From: Rhizorhabdus phycosphaerae | GTDB taxonomy: Bacteria > Pseudomonadota > Alphaproteobacteria > Sphingomonadales > Sphingomonadaceae | Length of the DNA: 64,000 bases | Direction: 5' to 3' | Assembly: GCF_011044255.1 (NCBI RefSeq) | Contig: NZ_CP049107.1 | Location: 2,691,501 to 2,755,500 of the forward strand | Shown: piece by piece, positions 9,448 through 18,853 of the stretch | Layout of the letters: each line of letters begins with the position of its first letter | Numbering within the stretch: the first letter of the stretch is position 1 | Notes under the pieces: generated by a model | Database searches by the model: none | Seen by the model: only the letters and a program-made list of their open reading frames with translations | What the model was told of the DNA's origin: nothing | Made by a program: the position numbers and the translations under genes

Positions 9448-10677
9448 TCAGGCGACACCCGCCGGGGCCGGGGTCGCCGCCCTCGACCGGAGGCCGGCGA
9501 CGAGGGCGAGAGCGCAGCCGGCGAGGGTGAGGATGCCCACCCAGGCGATGGCGGTGCGCAGGCCGAACAGGATGATCACCGGACCCAGGATTAGCGGATT
9601 GATCGCATCGGCCAGGAACTGGCAGCTGACGACCAGTCCGGCCGCCTGCCCGCGGAGGTCCGGACGTGCCCGCTGGAGCAGCAAATTGCTCTGATAGGGA
9701 AAGAGCAGACCGTTGCCGATTCCGAGCAGCGCCAGCCCGATCGCGGCGGTCGCCATGTCGTGCGCCCGCGCGAACAGCAGCAGGCCGCCGCCGATGATCC
9801 CCAATATGACGAACGGGAGCATGCCCATGCCGATCAGGCGGCGCGCGACCGGAAAGAGGATCGCGGTGGCGAAGATCAGCGCCTGGTTGATGCCCATCAT
9901 CTGCGCGCGCCCCTGCGCGCTGTCGACGCCGATCTCGGCCAGCAGGAAGCTCGACTGGGAGTTGGTCGTGAACGCCGTCATGTTGACCAGCACCACGAAG
10001 ACGAAGACCGGCCAGAGGGCTGCGAGCCCCCGCCAGTCGCGCGCGCCGACGGTCGTCTCCCTTATGGTGGCCGGTGAGGGCGAGGAGCAGGTAGCGACCA
10101 GCGCGAACATCAGCCCGCCGATGACGGGAAAGAGAAGGAAGGACGTGCGCCAGCCATAGGCGTCGGCGATCCTGCCCGAGGCGATCATGGCGAGTATCCC
10201 CAAAGCTGCGGCTCCCGCCACCGACCAGCCGAGCACGCGCGGGCGCAGCCTTTCGGGTACCCGCTCGCCGACCAGTGCCGTCGAAGCGGCGGCGATGACG
10301 GCGGCGACGATGCCGATCAGCAGGCGTGAGCCGATAAGCAGCGGCAGGCTCAGCCCGAATCCCGCCACGCCGATCAGTCCATAAGCGACGAGCCCGCCGA
10401 GAAAGACGGTGCGTGGCTGAAAGCGGCGAAAGAGAAACCCTGCCCCGAATCCGCCGAGAACCAGGCCCAGCATCGGCATGGCGATGAGCATCTGCACCGC
10501 CACCGCGACGTCGCCCCCGCCCATCTCGCGGGCGATATTGGGCAGCACCGGGATCACCACGGTCAGCATGGCCCCGACGAGGAAGGAGCCCAGGGACAGG
10601 ATCGCCAGCCCGATGATGGTACGCAGCGACAGCGGTTCGGCCGGTGCCGGCTGTTCGTCGGGCGGAATGGCCACCAT
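9448..10677 (-). CDS. MFS transporter
   Basis: Inner-membrane major facilitator superfamily carrier, 409 residues from Met 10677, with about 12 hydrophobic segments. It has the MFS loop signature GGFGAGFLFRRFQPRTVFLG after TM2 and a second-half repeat near GMGMLPFVILG. The start is fixed by GGAGGGGGTGTCG directly before the ATG; longer in-frame starts up to 10821 lack a site and would run across the divergent membrane-protein start region. The substrate is unknown (drug-proton or metabolite efflux is typical). It is convergent with the SDR gene and separated from it by 26 bases. Confidence 0.88.
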   Translation of the reverse strand: MVAIPPDEQPAPAEPLSLRTIIGLAILSLGSFLVGAMLTVVIPVLPNIAREMGGGDVAVAVQMLIAMPMLGLVLGGFGAGFLFRRFQPRTVFLGGLVAYGLIGVAGFGLSLPLLIGSRLLIGIVAAVIAAASTALVGERVPERLRPRVLGWSVAGAAALGILAMIASGRIADAYGWRTSFLLFPVIGGLMFALVATCSSPSPATIRETTVGARDWRGLAALWPVFVFVVLVNMTAFTTNSQSSFLLAEIGVDSAQGRAQMMGINQALIFATAILFPVARRLIGMGMLPFVILGIIGGGLLLFARAHDMATAAIGLALLGIGNGLLFPYQSNLLLQRARPDLRGQAAGLVVSCQFLADAINPLILGPVIILFGLRTAIAWVGILTLAGCALALVAGLRSRAATPAPAGVA

Positions 10678-10830
10678 CGACACCCCCTCCAATAGTCTGT
10701 CGGCCGTCTGGCGCGGCTCGGTAACAGCGATGACATGCGGACCCGGGGCGCACCCGCCCAATATGGGCATTGTTCCGATCTCAGGACGCGAACGGCGTCT
10801 GCCACTGGCGCGGGCGGGCATGACTGGCCT

Positions 10831-12396
10831 ATGCGCCGAAGAATGACGCTACCGGCTTTCGCCCGCCTCCTCTTCTGGCCGCTTGTCTCGGCCGCGGTCC
10901 TGCTTGCGCTCTGGGCGCGTGGCTGGGGTATCTGGCTCGAGCCGATGTGGCTGGACGAGGCCTATAGCGCCTATGCCGCCGCGCAGGGCTGGGATTTTCT
11001 GTGGCACATCGTGCCGCGCTATGAGACGCATCCACCCTTCTATTATTCGCTGCTGCGCGGCTGGACCCTGCTGGCCGGAGAGGGCCTCGTCGCGCACCGA
11101 CTGCTCGGTCTGGCCTGCGGGATGCTCAGCCTGCCGCTGATCGGTGTGGCCGCCGCCCGTCTGGCGCGGATCGCAGGCGTGGATCGCAGGGTTGTAGTGC
11201 TTGCTACACTGCTGGTCGTCGCGGTCTCGCCGGTGGTCGTCGAAATGACCCGCGAGATTCGCCCCTATCCAGCGATGATCCTGACCTATGCCGGGGCCTG
11301 CCTCGCCCTGCTCCATGTCGCCGAACGGCGCCAGGCGGGCCGGCCGCTCCTCGGTCGGGCCTATCTGGCCTATCTCGGCTGCACCGCTCTGATCCTGTGG
11401 CTGCACAATCTGGGGCCGCTCTACGCAGCCGCCCTCGGCCTCGCCCTGATCTGCGTGATCCGCCTCCGCGCTATGACGAAAGCCGATTGGCTGTGGCTGG
11501 CGGCAGGAGGGCTTCTCGTCATCGCCGTCTGGCTCCCGGCGCTGTTCATCCTGCTCGATCAGGCGCCCGAATGGATCAAGGCGACCTGGCTCCACTTCTC
11601 GACCCGCGACCTGTGGCGCCGCGCGACGATGCTTTACACGGGACCGCGCGATGACATGCGCGTGGCGGCGGCCATCCTGCTGCTTCTGGGCGCATCGCTC
11701 CTGTGGCGTATGCCGCGCGGGCGACCGCTGCTGGCTGCGCTGGCGATCCTTGCCTTCCTGCCGCTGATCCTGTCGCTGCTGATCTCGGCGACGATCACCC
11801 CGGTGTTCATCGTTCGGACGATGGCTGCGCTTGCCACCCCGGCGCTCCTGCTGATGGGGCTGGGCATAGGCTGGACCCATGGCAGGTTGGGATGGCTGCT
11901 GCCGACCGCCGCGCTGGTCTGGCTGCTGATTGCCCAGTTCGGCATGGTCGCCGTGACGCGCGCGCACCCGCAGCGCGACTGGTACCGTGCCGTCGAATGG
12001 CTCCAGCCGCGCTTTTCGGCGGGCGACCGCCTCTTCGCCTATCCGAACGAGGGTGCCCTGCCCTTCGACCGCGCCGTGCTCGACCGGGGGCTAGCGATGC
12101 CCAGTCGGCCGATCCCGACCGCCATTCCGACTCTGAACCCGCCGCCGGGCAGCTGGTATGTCAGCGGATCGCGCGGCGTTCCGTCTCTCGACCGAGATCA
12201 TCTGCGCGCAATCGCGCAGGAGCCGGCGACCCGCGCGGTGCCGACGATCTGGCTGCTCCGTCTGGGCCCCTGGGCCTATGACAAGGGTGACGTCTTCCTG
12301 GAGGAATTGTCGCGTGGTCGGGTCGAGGTTGGGCGCTATCGAGAAGGCCCGATCGACATCATCGGGCTGCGCCGGACGGATCTCGCGCCGGAGTAG
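10831..12396 (+). CDS. GT-C fold glycosyltransferase-like membrane protein (family 39 type)
   Basis: Polytopic inner-membrane protein of 521 residues with about 10-12 hydrophobic segments. After the first TM segment it has MWLDEAYSAY, the acidic motif that follows TM1 in dolichyl/undecaprenyl-phosphate-sugar dependent GT-C enzymes (PMT_2/ArnT-like), then ETHPPFYYSLLRGW. The C-terminal 130 residues form a soluble domain. It probably transfers a sugar from a lipid carrier to a periplasmic acceptor, but the acceptor is unknown. I chose the start at 10831 (MRRRMTLPAF); 10843 is also possible, while 10735 would add a non-hydrophobic tail running into the MFS promoter. Confidence 0.75.
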   Translation: MRRRMTLPAFARLLFWPLVSAAVLLALWARGWGIWLEPMWLDEAYSAYAAAQGWDFLWHIVPRYETHPPFYYSLLRGWTLLAGEGLVAHRLLGLACGMLSLPLIGVAAARLARIAGVDRRVVVLATLLVVAVSPVVVEMTREIRPYPAMILTYAGACLALLHVAERRQAGRPLLGRAYLAYLGCTALILWLHNLGPLYAAALGLALICVIRLRAMTKADWLWLAAGGLLVIAVWLPALFILLDQAPEWIKATWLHFSTRDLWRRATMLYTGPRDDMRVAAAILLLLGASLLWRMPRGRPLLAALAILAFLPLILSLLISATITPVFIVRTMAALATPALLLMGLGIGWTHGRLGWLLPTAALVWLLIAQFGMVAVTRAHPQRDWYRAVEWLQPRFSAGDRLFAYPNEGALPFDRAVLDRGLAMPSRPIPTAIPTLNPPPGSWYVSGSRGVPSLDRDHLRAIAQEPATRAVPTIWLLRLGPWAYDKGDVFLEELSRGRVEVGRYREGPIDIIGLRRTDLAPE

Positions 12397-12444
12397 AATG
12401 GACCCAGAGGGTCGGCGGCGCCCGGAAGCGCCGCTCAATGGGTG

Positions 12445-13662
12445 TCAGCGACCGTCCCGGCGGCCGAGCAGGCGGAGCCTGAGCGCGTTGAGCTTGATGA
12501 AGCCGGCGGCATCGCGCTGGTCATAGGCGCCCGCGTCGTCCTCGAAGGTGACGACCTTCTCCGAATAGAGCGTGTTCGGCGACTTGCGGCCGACGACATA
12601 GACGCCGCCCTTGTACAGCTTGAGCCGGACCGTCCCGGTCACCTTCTCCTGGCTGTGGTCGATCGCGGCCTGAAGCATCTCGCGCTCGGGCGAGAACCAG
12701 AAGCCGTTGTAGATCAGCTCGGCATAGCGCGGCGCCAGCTCGTCCTTGAGATGCGCGGCGCCGCGATCCAGCGTGATCTGCTCGATGCCGCGATGGGCGA
12801 GGTGATAGATGGTGCCGCCCGGCGTTTCGTACATACCGCGCGACTTCATGCCGACGAAGCGGTTTTCGACCAGGTCGAGGCGGCCGATGCCATGCTTGCG
12901 GCCATAGTCGTTGAGCGTCTCGAGCAGGGTCGCCGGGCTCATGCCGACGCCGTTGATCGCCACGCCGTCGCCACGCTCGAAATCGATCGTGATGAACTCG
13001 GGCGCGTCGGGGGCGTCCTCGGGATTGACCGTGCGCGAATAGACATAGTCCGGCACCTCCTCCCACGGATCCTCGAGCACCTTACCCTCGGACGAGGTGT
13101 GGAGCATGTTGGCGTCGGTGGAGAAGGGCGACTCGCCGCGCTTGTCCTTGGGCACCGGAATCTGGTGCGCCTCGGCGAAGGCGATCAGCGCGGTTCGGCT
13201 GGTCAGGTCCCATTCGCGCCACGGCGCGATCACGCGGATGTCGGGGGCAAGGCCATAGTAGCCGAGCTCGAAGCGGACCTGGTCGTTGCCCTTGCCGGTC
13301 GCGCCATGGCTGACCGCGTCGGCGCCGACCTGCCGGGCGATCTCGATCTGGCGCTTGGCGATCAGCGGGCGCGCGATCGAGGTGCCGAGCAGATACAGGC
13401 CTTCATACAGGGCGTTGGAGCGCATCATCGGGAAGACATAGTCCCGCACGAATTCCTCGCGCAGGTCGTCGATGAAGATGTGATGATCGGGCACGCCCAT
13501 CAGCTTGGCCTTCGCGCGCGCCGGCTCGAGCTCTTCGCCCTGGCCGAGATCGGCGGTGAAGGTGACGACCTCGCACTGGTAGGTCTGCTGCAGCCATTTC
13601 AGGATGACGCTCGTGTCGAGTCCCCCAGAAAAGGCCAGAACCACCCGCTTCACGTCGCTCAT
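12445..13662 (-). CDS. argG: Argininosuccinate synthase
   Basis: Cytoplasmic enzyme of arginine synthesis that joins citrulline and aspartate using ATP to make argininosuccinate. The 405-residue protein has the N-type ATP pyrophosphatase motif [14 protein letters not shown] at the start, [23 protein letters not shown] and [17 protein letters not shown]. It is full length for the family. The ATG at 13662 is chosen because GGAG sits 6 bases upstream; an ATG four codons earlier overlaps that site. It stands alone, convergent with the GT-C gene. argB lies 33 kb away in the same window. Confidence 0.97.
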   Translation of the reverse strand: MSDVKRVVLAFSGGLDTSVILKWLQQTYQCEVVTFTADLGQGEELEPARAKAKLMGVPDHHIFIDDLREEFVRDYVFPMMRSNALYEGLYLLGTSIARPLIAKRQIEIARQVGADAVSHGATGKGNDQVRFELGYYGLAPDIRVIAPWREWDLTSRTALIAFAEAHQIPVPKDKRGESPFSTDANMLHTSSEGKVLEDPWEEVPDYVYSRTVNPEDAPDAPEFITIDFERGDGVAINGVGMSPATLLETLNDYGRKHGIGRLDLVENRFVGMKSRGMYETPGGTIYHLAHRGIEQITLDRGAAHLKDELAPRYAELIYNGFWFSPEREMLQAAIDHSQEKVTGTVRLKLYKGGVYVVGRKSPNTLYSEKVVTFEDDAGAYDQRDAAGFIKLNALRLRLLGRRDGR

Positions 13663-13740
13663 CATCGTCTCCATGCCGCATCAAAGGCGCGGCGCCCTTG
13701 CCATGCGGGGCGCTGCCATTCAAGCTGATAGCGTCCTTCC

Positions 13741-14256
13741 ATGGCGGAGCGGTTGCGGGTGTCCACTCTTCGGTTGCGGTTGTCGGTACTGGCGGGAGCG
13801 CTGGTCGCGATGACCCCGTCCCAGGCGCAGCAGTTGCCGATGACGCGCGAGGGGCTCGACAGCGCCGTCGGGCAATATTTCGCCGGTGCCGACCGGAACG
13901 GCGATGGTCGGCTCGACCGGATCGAGACGGCCGATGCGCTCGGGCTTGCCCGAGGGCTGCTAACCGCCCGCCGCGATCCCGAGCCTTTCATGATGGAGGA
14001 GGCGTCCGACGGACGCGTGCGGCTGTCTCTCAACGCCAACGGGCCGCTCAGCCAGGGTGGAATAGCCGATATCGTCTATCGCGCCGCCGATCGAGACGGG
14101 GACGGCGCCTTGTCCTTGGCCGAGGTGCGCGCGGTCGCCCGTGCCCGCTTCGACTCGGTCGATCGCGACCATGACGGCATACTCGACGAAAAGGAGCGCG
14201 CCGCGGCAGAAGAGCAAATGGGCCTCGCCCAGTGGCTATTGGGCAGGTTTTCCTGA
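13741..14256 (+). CDS. Secreted EF-hand protein
   Basis: Protein of 171 residues with an N-terminal signal-like segment (LRLSVLAGALVAMTPSQAQ) and three EF-hand-type calcium loops: DRNGDGRLDRIE (about 52-63), DRDGDGALSLAE and DRDHDGILDEKE. The spacing and acidic residues at loop positions 1, 3, 5 and 12 are intact, so calcium binding in the periplasm or at the surface is likely. The precise role is unknown. It precedes a second EF-hand protein by about 200 bases, and the two are probably paralogous in design rather than one operon. Confidence 0.8.
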   Translation: MAERLRVSTLRLRLSVLAGALVAMTPSQAQQLPMTREGLDSAVGQYFAGADRNGDGRLDRIETADALGLARGLLTARRDPEPFMMEEASDGRVRLSLNANGPLSQGGIADIVYRAADRDGDGALSLAEVRAVARARFDSVDRDHDGILDEKERAAAEEQMGLAQWLLGRFS

Positions 14257-14452
14257 ACAGATGTTCAGACAAGCGCCGTCGAACATGCGAATATTTCAAC
14301 GACGACATTTGTATTTCAGCCAAGAACTATGGCTGCAAGTTTCGCCCTCCAGAAGGCATCACAGGACGGACCGGCATCTCCCCCCTGTTCATGCCGGTTC
14401 GTCTGCCCTTTTCCCGTCTTCGGACGTTTGGATCGCAGGAAGGATGCAGGAC

Positions 14453-15082
14453 ATGACCAGGACAAGATTGATCGGCGCTACGGCGCTTGCTTCCATGCTC
14501 GTGGCGGGGGTGGCGGTTGCCGCCCCCGGCCGCGACGGGCCGCCACCGCCCCCCACCACCCGCGCAGAAGCGCAGACGCGCGTCGCCGAAATGTTCAAGC
14601 GCCTCGACAGCAATGGCGATGGCTTCGTCACCAAGGCGGAGATGGACGCCGCCCGGACCAAGATGCGCGAAGCGTTCGCCGAGCGTCGCGAGGAGCGGCG
14701 TGGTGAAAAGTTCGCCAAGCTCGACAAGGACGGCAATGGCGCTGTGTCCAAGGATGAGTTCCTGACACCCCCGCCCCCGCCGCCCGGTGAGGGCGATGGT
14801 CCGCGTGGCCGCCACAAGGGCATGAAGCGCCATCCTGGCGGCATGATGATGGGCGGCGGCGGACTCTGGTTCGGTCGTGCCGACGCCAACAAGGACGGCA
14901 AGATCAGTCTCGCCGAGGCCCAGTCGTCGGCGCTCGCGATGTTCGACAAGGTCGACGCCAATCGCGATGGGACGATCAGCCCCGACGAGCAGCGCGCCGC
15001 GCGCGACGCGATGCGCGCCGAATGGAAGGCCAAGCGCGGTGATCGCGGCCCGGATGCTCCGCCCCCGCCCCCGCGCGGCTGA
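14453..15082 (+). CDS. Secreted four-EF-hand protein
   Basis: Protein of 209 residues. A signal peptide (MTRTRLIGATALASMLVAGVAVA) is followed by a Pro-rich stretch and four EF-hand loops: DSNGDGFVTKAE, DKDGNGAVSKDE, DANKDGKISLAE and DANRDGTISPDE. A Pro/Gly and Met/His-rich linker (GMKRHPGGMMMGGGG) separates the two pairs, and a Pro-rich tail ends the protein. It probably binds calcium outside the cytoplasm, and the Met/His linker could also bind other metals; both are inference. The start at 14453 gives the cleanest signal peptide; a Met three codons earlier is possible. A clear terminator follows. Confidence 0.82.
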   Translation: MTRTRLIGATALASMLVAGVAVAAPGRDGPPPPPTTRAEAQTRVAEMFKRLDSNGDGFVTKAEMDAARTKMREAFAERREERRGEKFAKLDKDGNGAVSKDEFLTPPPPPPGEGDGPRGRHKGMKRHPGGMMMGGGGLWFGRADANKDGKISLAEAQSSALAMFDKVDANRDGTISPDEQRAARDAMRAEWKAKRGDRGPDAPPPPPRG

Positions 15083-15103
15083 GCCTGTCATGCCGTGAAG
15101 AAG

Positions 15104-15134
15104 AAGGGTCCGTGCTCCGGCGCGGACCCTTTTT
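15104..15134 (+). terminator. Rho-independent terminator after the EF-hand gene
   Basis: Stem AAGGGTCCG / CGGACCCTT (15104-15112 and 15123-15131) with a 10-base loop, ending in a run of T. It closes the EF-hand transcript just before the convergent cfa-like gene ends. Confidence 0.75.
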
Positions 15135-15138
15135 CGCG

Positions 15139-16365
15139 TCAGCGCGGCAGGCGGCGCTCGGTGTCGATCATATAGTCGCGCGTGATCGGCAATGTCCGCC
15201 GGTTGCGGACATATTGGATCTGATAGTTGCACAGATTGCCATGGTAGAAGGCGGCACGCGCACCGGCGAGGTAGAAGGTCCACATGCGATAGAAGCGCTC
15301 GTCGTACAGCGCCACGATCGCGTCGCGGGCGGCGACCGTGCGGTCGTACCAGCGGTCGAGCGTCATGCCGTAATGAAGACGAAGCGTCTCGACGTCGCTC
15401 ACGATCATGCGGGCGGGTTCGCTCGCCGCGACGATTTCCGACAGCGCCGGGTTATAGCCGCCGGGGAAGATATATTTGAGGGTGAAGGCATCGGTCTTGC
15501 CGGGCACGCCCAGTCGCCCGATCGTGTGGAGCAGCATCACCCCATCCTCGGTCAGCAGGTCGCGGCATTTGGCGAAGAAGGTCTCATATTGCGGCACGCC
15601 GACATGTTCGAACATGCCGACCGACACGATCCGGTCGAACTTCCCCTCCAGCGCACGATAATCGATCAGCTCGAACTTCACCCGGTCGGAGACGCCGGCC
15701 TCCGCCGCGCGGCGCCGCGCGACCTTCAGCTGTTCCTCGGACAGGGTGATACCGAGCACGTCCACGCCGGCCGCACGGTTCAGGTAGAGCGCCATGCCGC
15801 CCCAGCCGCAGCCGATGTCCAGCACCCGCTGACCGGGGCTCAGGTGGAGCTTGGCGGCGATATGGGCCTTCTTGTCGGCCTGCGCGGTGTCGAGGTCGAC
15901 GTCGGGGCCGGTGAAATAGGCGCAGCTATATTGGCGGTCGGCGTCGAGGAAGAGATCGTAAAGCCGGTCGTTGAGGTCATAATGATGGGCGACGTTCGAC
16001 TTGGACCGGGTCGCCCAGTTGACGCTCTGGATCGCCGCGCGCAGCCGGTCGCGGACGAGATGGCGGAACGTACCGCGCAGCGTGATCCGGCCCTCCTCCC
16101 ACCGACCATTCACACGCACGAGGTCGACCAGATCGCGGATGTCGCCCTGCTCGATCACGAGCCGCCCTTCCATGAAGGCTTCGGCGGCATGGAGATGGGG
16201 ATTTCGGGCGATGAAGGCGGGCACGCCCCGGTCGATGAAACGGATCGTCACCGGCTTGATCGCTGGATCGGGGGTTCCGTAATGCCGGGCTTCCCCGTCA
16301 GCGAGGATGATCGTCATCTCCCCGCGCTTGAACAGATGGCCGGCAAAACGATCGAACAGGGACAT
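15139..16365 (-). CDS. Cyclopropane-fatty-acyl-phospholipid synthase family methyltransferase
   Basis: SAM-dependent enzyme that adds a methylene group to cis double bonds of membrane phospholipid acyl chains, 408 residues. The methyltransferase half has the SAM site VLDIGCGWGGMALYL and the family marks SNVAHHYDLNDRLYDLFLD, QYSCAYF, MFEHVG and IFPGGY. The N-terminal 110 residues resemble the lipid-binding domain of Cfa. Sphingomonads often carry several paralogues, so membrane lipid methylation or cyclopropanation is a safe class call, while the exact product is not fixed by the sequence. The gene is monocistronic here. Confidence 0.88.
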   Translation of the reverse strand: MSLFDRFAGHLFKRGEMTIILADGEARHYGTPDPAIKPVTIRFIDRGVPAFIARNPHLHAAEAFMEGRLVIEQGDIRDLVDLVRVNGRWEEGRITLRGTFRHLVRDRLRAAIQSVNWATRSKSNVAHHYDLNDRLYDLFLDADRQYSCAYFTGPDVDLDTAQADKKAHIAAKLHLSPGQRVLDIGCGWGGMALYLNRAAGVDVLGITLSEEQLKVARRRAAEAGVSDRVKFELIDYRALEGKFDRIVSVGMFEHVGVPQYETFFAKCRDLLTEDGVMLLHTIGRLGVPGKTDAFTLKYIFPGGYNPALSEIVAASEPARMIVSDVETLRLHYGMTLDRWYDRTVAARDAIVALYDERFYRMWTFYLAGARAAFYHGNLCNYQIQYVRNRRTLPITRDYMIDTERRLPR

Positions 16366-16402
16366 GGGTCAGGGCCTCCAGCCGCGCCATAAAACCGTCC
16401 TG

Positions 16403-16424
16403 CGGCCTCGGGTGCAAGAGGCCG
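16403..16424 (-). terminator. Possible terminator after the rlmN operon
   Basis: Arms CGGCCTC (16403-16409) and GAGGCCG (16418-16424) form a 7-bp stem. On the minus strand it is followed after a few bases by TTTT (16391-16394). It lies about 80 bases past the stop of the 60-residue gene. Confidence 0.4.
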
Positions 16425-16500
16425 GCTGGTTAAAATAGCGTAATAAAGCGGCGGAATATCCGGGGCTTGGTTGCGTAGCCTTGCTCGCCGGCCAGATCGT

Positions 16501-16683
16501 TCAGCGCAGTTTGGCGATCGACAATCCGTCCGCCTTCGCGCGGTCCTTGGTCGATTCCTCGGACCGCTTGAGCGCCTTGGCTATGGCCTTCAGCGCCATG
16601 CCTTTCTTGGCCAGGGTGTGGAGCTTCTGGACCTCGTCGGTGGTCCAGGGCTGGCGATGCCGTTCGAAGCGGTCGCCAGACAT
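16501..16683 (-). CDS. Small helix-turn-helix/SANT-like protein coupled to rlmN
   Basis: A 60-residue basic protein. The motif PWTTDEVQKLHTLAKKG, then ALKAIAKALKRSEESTKDRAKADGL, reads like a single SANT/Myb-type or homeodomain-like three-helix unit. Its start ATG shares one base with the rlmN stop codon (TGATG), so translation is probably coupled. Small proteins of this type are common and uncharacterised in sphingomonads as far as I know. Nucleic-acid binding is a guess from the fold pattern only. Confidence 0.7.
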   Translation of the reverse strand: MSGDRFERHRQPWTTDEVQKLHTLAKKGMALKAIAKALKRSEESTKDRAKADGLSIAKLR

Positions 16684-17891
16684 CAGCCCAGTGCCGCCTG
16701 CTTCTCGGCCGCCAGGCGGTCGAGCTCGGCCCGGCTCTTCTTCTCCGACGCCGATTTGAGCTGCCCGCAGGCCGCCATGATGTCGCGGCCGCGCGGGGTG
16801 CGGACCGGCGCCGAGATGCCGGCCTTGAAGATGATATCGGAAAAGCGTGCGATCCGCTCGGGCTCCGAGCAGTCATAGGCGGCGCCGGGCCACGGATTGA
16901 ACGGGATCAGGTTGACCTTGGCCGGCAGCTTATACTTGCGGATCAGGCGGACCAGCTCATGTGCGTCCTCGTCGCGGTCGTTCTTGTCCTTGAGCATCAC
17001 ATATTCAAAGGTGATGCGGCGCGCATTGTTGGCGCCCGGATAGTCGGCACAGGCCTGCAGCAGTTCCTCGATGCCATATTTGCGGTTGAGCGGGACGATC
17101 TCGTCGCGCACCTCCTTGGTGATCGCGTGCAGCGACACGGCGAGATTCACCCCGATCTCCTCGCCCGCGCGCGCCATCATCGGGACGACGCCGGCGGTCG
17201 ACAGGGTGATGCGCCGCTTCGACAGCGCCAGCCCGTCGCCGTCCATCACCAGCTTCAGCGCGTCGCGGACATTGTCGAAATTGTAGAGCGGTTCGCCCAT
17301 GCCCATCATGACGATGTTGGTGAGCATCCGGCCCTCGGGCTGCGACGGCCATTCGCCGAGTGCATCGCGCGCGAGCATCACCTGTCCCACGATCTCGCCG
17401 GGGGTCAGGTTGCGGACCAGACGCATCGTCCCGGTGTGACAGAAGCGGCAGTTGAGCGTGCAGCCCACCTGGCTCGACACGCACAGCGTGCCGCGATCGG
17501 CATCGGGGATGAACACCATCTCGTAATCCTGGCCGTCGTCCGAGCGGAGCAGCCATTTGCGCGTGCCGTCGGTGGAGACCTGCGCTTCCACCACGCCGGG
17601 GCGCGAGACGACGAAGCGCTGTTCGAGCCAGACGCGCATGTCCTTGGCGATGTCGGTCATTACCGCGAAGTCGGTGGCGCCACGATTGTAGATCCAGTGC
17701 CACAGCTGCTTCGCACGCAGCTTGGCCTGGCGCGGCTCTAGCTGGGCGGTCTCGAGCGCCATGCGCAAATCGTCGCGCGACAGGCCGAGCAGGTCGATGC
17801 GGCCGTCGCTGCGCGGCTTCAGATCGCGCGGAACGGGCACAGGATCGATGTGGCCGGGAATCGGCATGGCGACGGGCTGGGGGTGATTCAT
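16683..17891 (-). CDS. rlmN: 23S rRNA (adenine-2503-C2) / tRNA methyltransferase RlmN
   Basis: Radical-SAM enzyme that methylates C2 of A2503 in 23S rRNA and A37 in some tRNAs. The 402-residue protein has the radical-SAM cluster [11 protein letters not shown], the upstream [10 protein letters not shown] type region ([13 protein letters not shown]), [33 protein letters not shown] and the closing [15 protein letters not shown] with the second catalytic Cys. The start at 17891 (MNHPQPVAM) fits the family better than an in-frame start 22 codons earlier. A 60-residue gene follows with a one-base overlap. Confidence 0.95.
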   Translation of the reverse strand: MNHPQPVAMPIPGHIDPVPVPRDLKPRSDGRIDLLGLSRDDLRMALETAQLEPRQAKLRAKQLWHWIYNRGATDFAVMTDIAKDMRVWLEQRFVVSRPGVVEAQVSTDGTRKWLLRSDDGQDYEMVFIPDADRGTLCVSSQVGCTLNCRFCHTGTMRLVRNLTPGEIVGQVMLARDALGEWPSQPEGRMLTNIVMMGMGEPLYNFDNVRDALKLVMDGDGLALSKRRITLSTAGVVPMMARAGEEIGVNLAVSLHAITKEVRDEIVPLNRKYGIEELLQACADYPGANNARRITFEYVMLKDKNDRDEDAHELVRLIRKYKLPAKVNLIPFNPWPGAAYDCSEPERIARFSDIIFKAGISAPVRTPRGRDIMAACGQLKSASEKKSRAELDRLAAEKQAALG

Positions 17892-18028
17892 GCGCAGCAC
17901 ATAGGCGATTCGTGGGCATTTTGCCACTCTACCCGCCGGTCGGCTCCGGTCGGGCACGGGGTGGGGCGTAGGAACAATACTAATCGCCCACGCGGCGGCG
18001 GATCCGCATCCTGCGGCCAGGACACAGC

Positions 18029-18211
18029 ATGAATCGAATCGACGTCATCGCCTTCTTCAACCTGCGCCGCGCCGAAGAGGAGCGGCTGAAGGCCGCGCGC
18101 GCTCCGTCATCGCGGGCGCGGGAAGCGCATCTCGAAATGGCCCGGATGTTCGAAACCCGGGCGCAGCAGGCACGCGAGGAGGATGAGGCTGCGGACGTTC
18201 GTCCCGGCTGA
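18029..18211 (+). CDS. Small helical protein of unknown function
   Basis: 60 residues, charged and strongly helical in pattern ([43 protein letters not shown]), with repeated Ala, Arg and Glu. AGGACACAGC lies just before the ATG. I recognise no family. It stands about 90 bases upstream of another unknown gene on the same strand and may share its transcript. Confidence 0.55.
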   Translation: MNRIDVIAFFNLRRAEEERLKAARAPSSRAREAHLEMARMFETRAQQAREEDEAADVRPG

Positions 18212-18297
18212 CCCCCTGGCACGCGCATTTTGCTTCCGCGCCGCCGCGCAGCCTGTATAGCGGCGCGTCGGAAGCCGGCCCGCTACGGAGAGACGAT

Positions 18298-18696
18298 GTG
18301 ACCAGATCAGCCGCCGAGGTTATGCACGACGTGATCGTCGCCGCCGTGATCGACGGGCTCGGCGCCCTGCGCACCGCATCCAAGGGCGTGCCCAATGCCT
18401 TGCTGCGCGATTTGGCTGCGATCCATCCCAACACCACCTTCCAGGATCTGCCGGCCGACCTGCAGGCGTCGATCCAGACGAGCGTGCGGGCGGCCTTCAC
18501 CAAGCTGCAGTCGGAGGGCTATACCGTGCTCAATCCGAAGGTCGCCGGCGTCACCCCCCGGCCGCCCCGCCCGCAGGTGGCCCCCACGCCCGGCCGCGGA
18601 CCCGGCGGCCCTGGCCGCCCTGCCGGCGGGCGCGACCAGCAGCGCCGTCCCCGTCCCGATCGCCCCGGCTCCGGCAAGCGCCCGCCGCAACGCTGA
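18298..18696 (+). CDS. Conserved hypothetical protein with Pro/Arg/Gly-rich tail (GTG start)
   Basis: 132 residues. The first 85 look like a small folded helical domain (VMHDVIVAAVIDGLGALRTASKGVPNALLRDL, then DLPADLQASIQTSVRAAFTKL). The last 45 are low-complexity Pro/Arg/Gly (PRPPRPQVAPTPGRGPGG and onward), which is probably disordered and could bind RNA or DNA. The GTG at 18298 is chosen because GGAG lies 7 bases upstream; an ATG two bases before it is followed at once by a stop. Function unknown. Confidence 0.65.
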   Translation: MTRSAAEVMHDVIVAAVIDGLGALRTASKGVPNALLRDLAAIHPNTTFQDLPADLQASIQTSVRAAFTKLQSEGYTVLNPKVAGVTPRPPRPQVAPTPGRGPGGPGRPAGGRDQQRRPRPDRPGSGKRPPQR

Positions 18697-18853
18697 CGGC
18701 GGCCGTCCTTACGACGGACGTGGCGTCGATCCTCTAGATCAACCTGTACCAAGGTACATGAAGTTTCCGCTGTGTTGCTGTAATGTGATTCATGCTTCGC
18801 GAACGATGTCTGAAATATAACGCCTGTCGGGAAAAGTTCAGGTGGGGATTGCG

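Noticed and set aside
12415-12434. GCGGCGC / GCGCCGC hairpin between the GT-C gene and argG as a terminator
   Set aside because: Short stem, no T-run, and such pairings are common by chance at this GC content.
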